From NCBI GenBank assembly GCA_029213195.1, contig JARGNI010000048.1:1-38622 (forward strand): DNA of 38,622 nt, given 5' to 3'. The notes under the pieces were generated by a model. It saw only the letters and a program-made list of their open reading frames with translations. It was not told where the DNA came from and searched no databases. The position numbers were made by a program, and so were the translations under genes. Below, piece by piece: positions 1 to 6,757 of this stretch (positions are counted from its first letter, which is position 1; the number at the start of each line of letters is the position of its first letter). This stretch comes from Verrucomicrobiales bacterium. Lineage in GTDB: Bacteria; Verrucomicrobiota; Verrucomicrobiia; Verrucomicrobiales; DEV007.

Positions 1-82
1 GAAGCACTCTAGAAATTACAACCCGGTGTCATTTATTTGTGGCGCAACACGAGCCTCTTCCAAAGGTATCTGAAAGCGGGAA

Positions 83-577
83 TTACCCAAGTTCACCCAG
101 CTTGGCCTTGATCGCAGCAAAATCGGGGAGATCACCGGGATTGTCGCTGCTCTCGGCATACTGGATGACTCCGTCCTTGTCGACGATAAAGGCGGAACGC
201 TTGGGAACCCCACCCATGTGAAGGTTCTTCGCAGGAAGAAAGCTCTCGTAGGCGATGTCGTAGGCCGCAGCCACCTCGTGCTCATAGTCACTGAGGAGAG
301 TGATTTCGATGCCTTCTTTCTCCTTCCAGTTCTGCTGAGCAAAGGGATTGTCTCCGCTGATGCCGAACACCTTGGCGTTGAGGTCGGAGTATTCGGCGAG
401 CTCGCTGGTGACCGAGCAGAATTCCTGGGTGCAAACGCCGGTAAAGGCCATGGGGACGAAGAGGAGAAGAACGTTTCCATCGCCCAACTGCTCGCTGAGT
501 TTGACGACCTCAGGGCCTTCGGCTCCAAGGGTGGTGAGTTCGAAATCGGGTGCGGTAGTTCCTACGGAGAGTGCCAT
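83..577 (-). CDS. Peroxiredoxin, AhpE/1-Cys-like (AhpC/TSA family)
   Basis: A 164-residue thiol peroxidase that would reduce hydrogen peroxide and organic peroxides in the cytoplasm; there is no signal peptide. The thioredoxin-like fold begins at residue 5. The active-site motif PxxxTxxC is present as P42, T46 and peroxidatic C49 (FTGVCTQEFC), and the conserved arginine is R127 in GVPKRSAF. C54 lies five residues after the peroxidatic cysteine and might act as a resolving thiol; otherwise a separate thiol such as thioredoxin must regenerate the enzyme. The length is normal for the family. It starts at ATG 577 with no Shine-Dalgarno sequence upstream, and is the last gene of the minus-strand group with FGE, 94 bases downstream of it. 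The thioredoxin at 37.8 kb could be a reductant, but that is only inference. Confidence 0.93.
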   Translation of the reverse strand: MALSVGTTAPDFELTTLGAEGPEVVKLSEQLGDGNVLLLFVPMAFTGVCTQEFCSVTSELAEYSDLNAKVFGISGDNPFAQQNWKEKEGIEITLLSDYEHEVAAAYDIAYESFLPAKNLHMGGVPKRSAFIVDKDGVIQYAESSDNPGDLPDFAAIKAKLGELG

Positions 578-671
578 GGTGATTGGATGTTGGTTTTTGG
601 ATCTTGGTAAAGGGTCCTGAACCTAAGGAAACGATTCTCCTGGTCAAGGTGGATTCACACGCCGACCTCCG

Positions 672-1634
672 TCATTCTGCTACGGAAATGGCACATCGAA
701 ATCCGGTGTGACCGGTCGAAGAATCCGGGGTGTTTTGCGTTCTCGCGGAATTCCGGTAGCGATTGCAGTAGGAATCGTGGCAGAGATACGAGCCCCCGCG
801 GATCACCCGACCACTACCGCTTTCAGGTCCGGCGGGATTCTCCCTTGGCCCCTGGAGATGCCAGCTCGGACTGAACCAGTCAGCAGTCCATTCCCAGACA
901 TTGCCCACCATATGGTAGAGCCCGAAATCATTGGCTCGAAAGCTCTTCGCCGGAGCGGTTCCGGCGTAGCCATCCTCGGCGAGGTCTTCGTGAGGAAATC
1001 TCCCCTGCCAGATATTGCAGCGATACTTGCCTCCGGGCATCAATTCGTCGCCCCAGGGATACAGCTGGGACTCAAGCCCTCCTCGAGCGGCTTTTTCCCA
1101 TTCGGCCTCCGTGGGAAGCCGTTTTCCCTTCCAGCTCGCATAGGCCTTCGCGTCGTTCCAGGAAACGTGGACCACGGGATGATCTCCAAGTTTACGAAGG
1201 TTGGTCCCGGGTCCTCCCGGTTTCCGCCAATCTGCCTTCTCGGCCCTGGCCCACCATGAAGTTCCCTGGACGCTGACGAGCGGGGTGTTTTTGCGATGAC
1301 TCTTGGGAATCTGATTGTGAAAGACAAACGACCACCCGTATTTCTCCGCCTCGGTCACGTAGCCAGTTGCTTCGACAAAAGCGGCGAACTGGTCATTGGT
1401 CACCGTGGTCCGATCGATCGCAAACGCATCGAGCGTCACTTCCCGAACCGGTCCCTCGCCATCGGCGACCCAGGTTTCTGGTCCTTCCGCTCCCATCTGG
1501 AAGGGACCGGCAGGAATCAGGACCATTCCCTCGCGAGAGCCCGCATCGGGAGCAGGCGCAAAATTGAAACCCTCTTCCGGAACGGGACCCCGGCCCGACG
1601 AAGGAGTGCAACAGCTCTTTCCCTCTTCTGCCAT
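672..1634 (-). CDS. Formylglycine-generating enzyme (aerobic sulfatase maturase)
   Basis: It converts the active-site cysteine of Cys-x-Pro-x-Arg sulfatases to formylglycine, using oxygen and copper. The FGE-sulfatase fold runs from MVLIPAGPFQMG near the N-terminus to GFRCA at the end. The C-terminal block RVIRGGSYLCHDSYCNRYR holds the two catalytic cysteines four residues apart (C296 and C301 if numbered from a GTG at 1667), followed by SARTQNTPDSS, all typical of true FGEs rather than inactive relatives. WNDAKAYASW and LPTEAEWEKAARGG are further family blocks. I chose ATG 1634 because MAEEGKSCCTPSSG resembles bacterial FGE N-termini; GTG 1667 would overlap the upstream stop as GTGA and is a real alternative. 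It probably serves the sulfatases at 17-22 kb and 34.7 kb. Confidence 0.95.
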   Translation of the reverse strand: MAEEGKSCCTPSSGRGPVPEEGFNFAPAPDAGSREGMVLIPAGPFQMGAEGPETWVADGEGPVREVTLDAFAIDRTTVTNDQFAAFVEATGYVTEAEKYGWSFVFHNQIPKSHRKNTPLVSVQGTSWWARAEKADWRKPGGPGTNLRKLGDHPVVHVSWNDAKAYASWKGKRLPTEAEWEKAARGGLESQLYPWGDELMPGGKYRCNIWQGRFPHEDLAEDGYAGTAPAKSFRANDFGLYHMVGNVWEWTADWFSPSWHLQGPRENPAGPESGSGRVIRGGSYLCHDSYCNRYRNSARTQNTPDSSTGHTGFRCAISVAE

Positions 1635-1663
1635 ACCTCCGTATCCGCAAAATCCAACTTCCC

Positions 1664-2344
1664 TCACTCGACGGCAGGCTCGGGAATCTTCGTCTCGATG
1701 ACAAGGTTCCCGCTCTCACCATAGACCGCCGCGAGCGACTCGATGCTGGACTTCATGATCTCCCATTCGGGATCGAGTTTGAAGAAATCGAGAGCACGGT
1801 AGTTCTGGATGAAGCCATCGGGCACGCTCCCTTTCTCCGGTCGAATATCCATGACCTGGAAGGCGATCGTCCGAGCGCGAATTTCCGGTTGGAGCACAAA
1901 TGTCGCATCGAGGTAGCGTATTCCTTTTCGGAGAATCCCTTTTCTCATGGGTTGCACCATGTGCGCCACGATCCCCTGGTCGGCGATTCGTTCGATGAAG
2001 GTTTGCCCTCGAAAATCAGCGAGGTCTTCATTGGTTGCGATGAGGATATTGAGATCCTTCGATGTCACCAGAAACCGTTCGGATCGCCCTTCTTCGATCG
2101 CCTTTCCAATCGCGCGGAATTTATCGTAGGTCTTTTCTCTCTCCTCTTCCGAAGGGTTCAGAACGTTGAGTTCGACTGGCTCTTCGAAGGTGAAGGTGTC
2201 GAGTTCGCGGTTCTGATAGGATCCCACAAAAGTGTAGAGAACGATCAAGCCTCCGAAAACGAGGATGATCGCACTGAGAATCAGGCATCCCGGCAAAGGG
2301 GAAGACTGAGGAGGTCCCGGAGGCGAATCGGTAGCATCTGGCAT
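1664..2344 (-). CDS. Membrane-anchored protein of unknown function
   Basis: I do not recognise the family. The 226-residue product has a proline-rich cytoplasmic start (PPGPPQSSPLPG), one strong transmembrane segment at about residues 18-42 (LILSAIILVFGGLIVLYTFVG), and then a soluble domain that should face the periplasm. The segment around residues 70-130 is mixed helix and charged residues, including a possible ATNEDL loop; no catalytic motif is visible. Its stop codon sits beside the FGE start (GTGA if the GTG start is used, otherwise a gap of about 29 bases), so the two are probably co-transcribed. It diverges from the sugar permease at 2451. A role linked to FGE is only guilt by association. 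Confidence 0.75.
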   Translation of the reverse strand: MPDATDSPPGPPQSSPLPGCLILSAIILVFGGLIVLYTFVGSYQNRELDTFTFEEPVELNVLNPSEEEREKTYDKFRAIGKAIEEGRSERFLVTSKDLNILIATNEDLADFRGQTFIERIADQGIVAHMVQPMRKGILRKGIRYLDATFVLQPEIRARTIAFQVMDIRPEKGSVPDGFIQNYRALDFFKLDPEWEIMKSSIESLAAVYGESGNLVIETKIPEPAVE

Positions 2345-2410
2345 AGTCGAAACGTGGCGTGGCTCCAGAAAAACGCAAAGACGGAAATCCCCGAACCGAT
2401 CTTGCGTTGG

Positions 2411-2439
2411 TTGACAATCCGGTCACAGATCGATACAAG
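2411..2439 (+). promoter_or_regulatory. Sigma70-type promoter candidate for the sugar ABC permease
   Basis: A perfect TTGACA -35 box at 2411-2416 is followed by a 17-base spacer and TACAAG at 2434-2439 (four of six matches to TATAAT). The -10 box ends 11 bases before the ATG at 2451, which predicts an mRNA leader of only about 5 bases, and there is no Shine-Dalgarno sequence. This suggests leaderless or near-leaderless translation. Confidence 0.6.
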
Positions 2440-2450
2440 CTTCTGCTCCA

Positions 2451-3434
2451 ATGAAACGCATCCTTGGCATCTTTGTTCTTCTTGTCCTCGTCTATCTCGC
2501 GACGTGGCTCATGAGTGACCTGCTCACCGGGAGACGAAGTTTTCTCTCCCCCTTCAATCAGGAAAACCTCCTGCGGAGAACCGCTCTTTTCGGGATCATC
2601 GGAATCGGGGTCGCCTTTGTCATCATCACGGGAGGAATCGATCTCTCGATCGGCTCGGTGGTCTGCCTGATCGGGGTCGGCTTTCCCTGGCTGGTGGTGA
2701 CCAAAGAGGTCCCACTCGGACTTGCCCTCTGCATCGTTCTCGCCGTTTCCCTAACGATCGGAATCAGCCATGGGCTTCTCATCACCAAGCTCAAGCTGCA
2801 ACCTTTTGTCGTGACCCTGTGCGGTCTTCTTCTCTATCGAGGAATCACCCGCGGGCTCACCAACGATCAGACCGAGGGGTTTGGAGGGGATTTCAAGTCT
2901 CTCCGCTGGCTCGCCAATGGAGAGATCCCGATCACGAATTCCTTCGGAATCCCCGTCCCGGTTCTCATCGTTCTCGTCGTGGCAACCGCCGCAGGAATCT
3001 TTCTGAATCGGACGGTCTACGGGCGCTACCTTCTCGCCCTCGGGAACAACGAAGAAGCCGCTCGCTTCAGTGGGATTCGCACGGATCGAATGACCATCCT
3101 CGCCTACGTGATCTGCTCCTTTCTCGCCGGCCTTGGAGGCTTGCTTTTCGTCCTCGATACCAACTCGGCGCAACCGGTCGATTTCGGAAATTTCTACGAA
3201 CTTTTTGCGATCGCGGCGGCCGTCCTTGGCGGTTGCAGCCTCCGGGGCGGCTCGGGAACCATCATTGGGGTTCTCATCGGAACCGCCTTGATTCAACTGC
3301 TCCGAAACATGATCACCCTGGTGGATGAAATCCCCCAGAACATCGAGTTTGCCGTCATCGGCGCGGTCATTCTCGCGGGTGCGATCGGAGACGAAGTCGC
3401 GAAGAAAATCCTCCTCGCTCGGCGCCAGACTTGA
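2451..3434 (+). CDS. Sugar ABC transporter permease, RbsC/AraH family
   Basis: A polytopic inner-membrane permease of 327 residues, the usual length for ribose/xylose/galactose-type import systems. Family motifs are GGIDLSIGSV at about residues 60-70, the cytoplasmic coupling segment TVYGRYLLALGNNEEAARFSGI at about 188-210, and LGGCSLRGGSGTIIGVLIG at about 260-278. About eight or nine hydrophobic segments are visible. It would import a monosaccharide with a periplasmic binding protein and a RbsA-type ATPase, but neither partner is in the window: upstream lies a divergent unknown gene and downstream an EF-hand gene. It is therefore an orphan half of a transporter here, and its sugar cannot be told from sequence. 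The ATG at 2451 directly follows a good promoter. Confidence 0.93.
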   Translation: MKRILGIFVLLVLVYLATWLMSDLLTGRRSFLSPFNQENLLRRTALFGIIGIGVAFVIITGGIDLSIGSVVCLIGVGFPWLVVTKEVPLGLALCIVLAVSLTIGISHGLLITKLKLQPFVVTLCGLLLYRGITRGLTNDQTEGFGGDFKSLRWLANGEIPITNSFGIPVPVLIVLVVATAAGIFLNRTVYGRYLLALGNNEEAARFSGIRTDRMTILAYVICSFLAGLGGLLFVLDTNSAQPVDFGNFYELFAIAAAVLGGCSLRGGSGTIIGVLIGTALIQLLRNMITLVDEIPQNIEFAVIGAVILAGAIGDEVAKKILLARRQT

Positions 3435-3514
3435 GACACTGAAAAAGATCAATCTGCATTTTTTTCGAAACTCTTTTCGAGAAACCGGGTTTCATGATTC
3501 GAATCTACCGAATC

Positions 3515-4435
3515 ATGAAATACCTCACTACCCCATTGCTAATCGGACTCGCCGGAACCTTTTCCCTGGGTTTCGCAGACGACAAGAAACCTGCGGCACC
3601 TCGCGGTGACGGAAGCTTTCTCCAGAAAATCGACAAGGACGGCGACAAGGCCATCTCCAAGGAAGAAGCAGGAGAGCGCTGGGAGCGGATGTCCAAACTC
3701 GACAAGGACGGCGACGGCAAAGTCACGATGCAGGAAATGATGGCGGCTCGCGGTGATCGCCCTGGTCCTGACGGAGGCCCAAAAGGTCGTCCCGAACCGG
3801 GCGCCTTTTTCAAACGTGCCGACAAGAACGAAGACGGCAAGATCTCCAAGGATGAGCTCCCCGAGCAGGCTTGGGAGCGCATGAGCAAACTCGACAAGAA
3901 CGGTGATGGAGCCATCTCCAAGGATGAGATTCCCAGCCGTCCCGACGGTCCCGGCCGCCCTCCTGGAAAGCCCGGTGAAGGTGGACCTGATCGTGGCGAG
4001 ATGCTGAAGCGCGCAGACAAGAATGGCGACGGCAGCATTTCCAAGGATGAAGTTCCCGAGCAAGCCTGGGAGCGTCTTGGCAAGCTCGATAAGAATGAGG
4101 ATGGAGCGGTCTCCAAAGAGGAGATGGCTGCGGGATTCAAGGCGATGCGAGGTGCTGGGGACGGACCTGGTGCAGGCAAGCCCGGTGCGGGCCGCCCCGG
4201 CGGTGGCGGACCAGAAGCCATGTTCTCCCGGTTCGACAAAAACGAAGACGGCAAGATCGCCGAAAGCGAAGTGCCTGCTGAAATGTGGGGCAAGCTTCGC
4301 AAAGCTGACACCGACGCCGATGGACTCGTCAGCAAGAAAGAGCTTGGCAGCGTCTACCAGGCCCGCGGAGACAAAGCCGGCGATCGCCCTGCCAAGCCCA
4401 AGAAGAAAAAGGATGACGAGAAAGACGCCACCTAA
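3515..4435 (+). CDS. Secreted EF-hand protein with eight calcium-binding loops
   Basis: A probable exported calcium-binding protein. A signal peptide (MKYLTTPLLIGLAGTFSLGFA) follows the ATG at 3515; an earlier in-frame ATG at 3494 would add seven residues. Eight canonical 12-residue EF-hand loops of the form DKNGDGxISKDE are visible, starting (numbered from 3494) at residues 47, 70, 110, 134, 174, 199, 248 and 272. They fall into four pairs separated by Gly/Pro-rich linkers (for example PGRPPGKPGEGG). Helix segments such as LPEQAWERMSKLDKN repeat almost exactly between pairs 2 and 3, a sign of recent tandem duplication. The C-terminus is lysine-rich (KPKKKKDDEK). The role may be calcium sensing, structure or surface attachment; no enzymatic domain is seen. 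A terminator follows 26 bases after the stop. Confidence 0.9.
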   Translation: MKYLTTPLLIGLAGTFSLGFADDKKPAAPRGDGSFLQKIDKDGDKAISKEEAGERWERMSKLDKDGDGKVTMQEMMAARGDRPGPDGGPKGRPEPGAFFKRADKNEDGKISKDELPEQAWERMSKLDKNGDGAISKDEIPSRPDGPGRPPGKPGEGGPDRGEMLKRADKNGDGSISKDEVPEQAWERLGKLDKNEDGAVSKEEMAAGFKAMRGAGDGPGAGKPGAGRPGGGGPEAMFSRFDKNEDGKIAESEVPAEMWGKLRKADTDADGLVSKKELGSVYQARGDKAGDRPAKPKKKKDDEKDAT

Positions 4436-4460
4436 TCCAACCTAAATACCCTCTTCCCAA

Positions 4461-4494
4461 AAACCCGCTTCGGTTCCGCCGTCGCGGGTTTTTT
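4461..4494 (+). terminator. Rho-independent terminator after the EF-hand gene
   Basis: The arms AAACCCGC (4461-4468) and GCGGGTTT (4484-4491) form an eight-base-pair stem around a 15-base loop, followed by a run of six T at 4489-4494. It stands 26 bases beyond the stop codon of the EF-hand gene. Confidence 0.85.
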
Positions 4495-4508
4495 GTTGTC
4501 AGGCTCTG

Positions 4509-4567
4509 CCGTCGGAGCCGTTGCCGACTCCGCTACGGTGTAGCGGAAGCCGCAAGGATTCCGAAGC
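4509..4567. repeat. Palindromic intergenic repeat, copy 1
   Basis: This copy begins CCGTCGGAGCCGTTGCC and ends with AGCCGCAAGGATTCCGAAGC. It contains the hairpin TCCGCTAC-GGT-GTAGCGGA (eight-base-pair stem, three-base loop). Its flanks are the same, almost base for base, as copy 2 at 4595-4655. There is no coding potential and no transposase nearby, so it is REP-like. Confidence 0.8.
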
Positions 4568-4594
4568 ACAACGCCTACCGCAGTACCCATCTTT

Positions 4595-4655
4595 CCGTCG
4601 GAGCCGTTGCCAGCTCCGCTGCTGTCTGTAGCGGAAGCCGCAAGGATTCCGAAGC
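4595..4655. repeat. Palindromic intergenic repeat, copy 2
   Basis: It has the same first 17 bases and the same final 25 or so as copy 1, in direct orientation, with the centre changed and two bases longer. Two hairpins are possible: GGAGC/GCTCC and CCGCT/AGCGG. It lies between the EF-hand terminator and the 3' end of the efflux operon. Confidence 0.8.
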
Positions 4656-4697
4656 GGAACCTCTCCCACGACGCTGTAACCTGCCGGACCAGCACCG

Positions 4698-6014
4698 CTA
4701 CTCGTGACGCAACGCCTCCACAGGATTCATATCTGCCGCCCGGACGGCGGGATAGATCCCAAAGAGGATTCCGATCATCACCGAGATGGTGAAGGCAATC
4801 GTCGGGGCCCAGAACTGGATGACGGTGACCATGTCTGCAAAGTGGGTCACCGCGAGAGGTATCGCAATTCCGACACCGACTCCCAGCAAGCCACCTGCCC
4901 CAGAGAGAATCACGGTCTCGATGAGAAACTGGAAGACGATATCCTTTTTCTTCGCTCCCAAAGCACGGCGGATCCCAATCTCACGGGTTCTCTCCGTCAC
5001 GGTCGCCAGCATGATATTCATGATTCCGATTCCTCCTACAAGGAGAGAGATCGCGGCGATGGACCCCAGCACGATATTGAAGATCTGCTTGGTTCGCTCT
5101 GCTCGTTGGAGGAGGTCGAGAGGCACGGTCATTTTGTAATCCACCTCGTCGTGATTGGTCTCGAGAATGTGCTGGATCGCCAGAGCTGCCGGCATGACCT
5201 GTTCGGGTTGCTCAATCCGGGCTGTAACCTCGTGAAACTCGACTTTTTCTGCCTCGAAACTCCCCGAGCGATACTTGAACAATACTTCTCCGAAATGATC
5301 CTCCAATGTCGAGATTGGGATCATCATTTCCATCCCCTCGCTGGAATCGCCCCCTCCCTCCAGCTCAGACTCGGCCGCCGCCGCGATCGCCGAATCATCC
5401 TCGATCACCCCGACGACTCGGAAGTAGCTGTTCTTCATTCTCACGGTTTGCCCGATCGGCTCATCGAGAGGAAACAGGTTTCGTGCAAGACTCTCCGTCA
5501 AGACACAGACAGGAGATCGACCCTTCATCTCCATCTCGGTAAAGAAACGCCCCCGAACCAACTCCCGATTCTTCATCGTTGGAAACCAGGAAACTGTGCC
5601 CAGCGCCACGCCATCGACACTATTGGAAACATTCCAGAGAAAATCCTTCACCTTCCGCGACGGGATCGTGACCTCTACGCCCGGAACCGTGGCTTGGATT
5701 TGTGCGATATCGCGATAGGTCAGCCCATACTCGAGGATAAGGGACCTCTCCTGTTCACCGGCGGTGGTCGTGTTGGTCGGCTTGACCGATTCGAGGATGA
5801 TGTTCTGACTTCCCAGATCTTTGATCTGCTGTTGCGCCTCGTAGCTGGCCCCTTCACCGATCGCCAGCATCGCAATGACCGAAGCAACGCCGAAAACGAT
5901 TCCGAGGGCCGTCAGGAAAGAACGCAATTTGTGCATCCAGAGGCTCTTGATTCCGAGGGTGATCGCCCGTTTCAACCGAAACAGAGACAGTTCCCGTATG
6001 GCGGAGAGGTTCAT
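4698..6014 (-). CDS. ABC transporter permease, MacB/FtsX family
   Basis: The inner-membrane subunit of a MacAB-type efflux system, 438 residues. A cytoplasmic start is followed by transmembrane segment 1 at about residues 30-52 (ALGIVFGVASVIAMLAIGEG, the MacB signature). A large periplasmic domain spans about 55-305, and the FtsX domain has three more segments at about 312-336, 364-388 and 403-424. The family motif ERTREIGIRRALGAKKKDI is in the first cytoplasmic loop and the end is YPAVRAADMNPVEALRHE. Unlike E. coli MacB it has no fused ATPase; that is the separate upstream gene, whose stop overlaps this start as ATGA. It couples ATP hydrolysis to substrate push-out through the adaptor and TolC. 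The substrate is unknown (peptide, lipid-like molecule or drug). Confidence 0.94.
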   Translation of the reverse strand: MNLSAIRELSLFRLKRAITLGIKSLWMHKLRSFLTALGIVFGVASVIAMLAIGEGASYEAQQQIKDLGSQNIILESVKPTNTTTAGEQERSLILEYGLTYRDIAQIQATVPGVEVTIPSRKVKDFLWNVSNSVDGVALGTVSWFPTMKNRELVRGRFFTEMEMKGRSPVCVLTESLARNLFPLDEPIGQTVRMKNSYFRVVGVIEDDSAIAAAAESELEGGGDSSEGMEMMIPISTLEDHFGEVLFKYRSGSFEAEKVEFHEVTARIEQPEQVMPAALAIQHILETNHDEVDYKMTVPLDLLQRAERTKQIFNIVLGSIAAISLLVGGIGIMNIMLATVTERTREIGIRRALGAKKKDIVFQFLIETVILSGAGGLLGVGVGIAIPLAVTHFADMVTVIQFWAPTIAFTISVMIGILFGIYPAVRAADMNPVEALRHE

Positions 6015-6757
6015 TGCGGTGGATCCCGATAAGTGTCGAAAGCAATTTCCCCGTCCTTTAACCGGATCACCCTGGGTGTCCGATCTGCCATCCCTTCATC
6101 ATGTGTGATCATGATGAGAGTTTTTCCGTCCTCATTGAGCTCGTCGAAAATCTCCAGAATATCGCTGCCGGATTTCGAGTCCAGGTTTCCCGTCGCCTCA
6201 TCCGCAAGAATGACCGATGGATCGTTGGAGAGAGCCCGAGCGATAGCAACGCGCTGCTGCTGCCCCCCGGAAAGCTCCGTAGGCCGGTGATCAAGCCGCT
6301 CTCCCAACCCCACTTTTTTCGCCAACTCCGCAGCGATTTCACGGCTTTCTTTCTCGGGCATGCCCTGGTAGTAGAGCGGCACTTCGATGTTCTCCACAAC
6401 GGAGAGCTGCTGGATCAAGTTGTAGCTCTGGAAAATGAAGCCCAGCTTCTTCCCTCTCACCTGCGACAACTCATCATCCGGAAGCTCGGAAACATCGACT
6501 CCATCGAGAAAATAATCACCTATCGATGGCTGATCGAGACAACCAAGGATGTTGAGCATGGTCGATTTCCCGCAACCGGAAGGCCCAAGAATCGAAATAT
6601 AATCGCCGGGGAAAATCTTCAGGTCGATCCTGCGCAGCGCCTTCACCAAGGTGGGCCCCATTTGATAGTGCTTCTCCACCCCGCGAAGTTCGATCACGGG
6701 ATCGGACTGGGGAGGAGAAACGGCCGCAGTCGAAGAAGCCAAACCCCGATCAGGCAT
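6011..6757 (-). CDS. ABC transporter ATPase, MacB/LolD type
   Basis: The 248-residue ATPase that powers the adjoining permease. All motifs are intact: Walker A GPSGCGKST at residues 58-66, Q-loop FIFQSYNL at about 107-114, signature LSGGQQQR at 162-169, Walker B VILADEA with catalytic E187, and switch H219 in ITHDE. The order and wording (NLDSKSG after Walker B) match the LolD/MacB family. The N-terminal 20 residues are low-complexity (SSTAAVSPPQ). It overlaps the adaptor gene by 8 bases upstream and the permease by 4 downstream, so the subunits are probably translated in a coupled manner. Confidence 0.95.
   Translation of the reverse strand: MPDRGLASSTAAVSPPQSDPVIELRGVEKHYQMGPTLVKALRRIDLKIFPGDYISILGPSGCGKSTMLNILGCLDQPSIGDYFLDGVDVSELPDDELSQVRGKKLGFIFQSYNLIQQLSVVENIEVPLYYQGMPEKESREIAAELAKKVGLGERLDHRPTELSGGQQQRVAIARALSNDPSVILADEATGNLDSKSGSDILEIFDELNEDGKTLIMITHDEGMADRTPRVIRLKDGEIAFDTYRDPPQ

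Noticed and set aside
4704-6032. Long open frame (442 codons) on the plus strand
   Set aside because: It lies wholly antisense to the MacB-like permease gene, whose protein has clear family motifs. The translated product is rich in Arg, Asp and His with no domain, as expected for a shadow frame.
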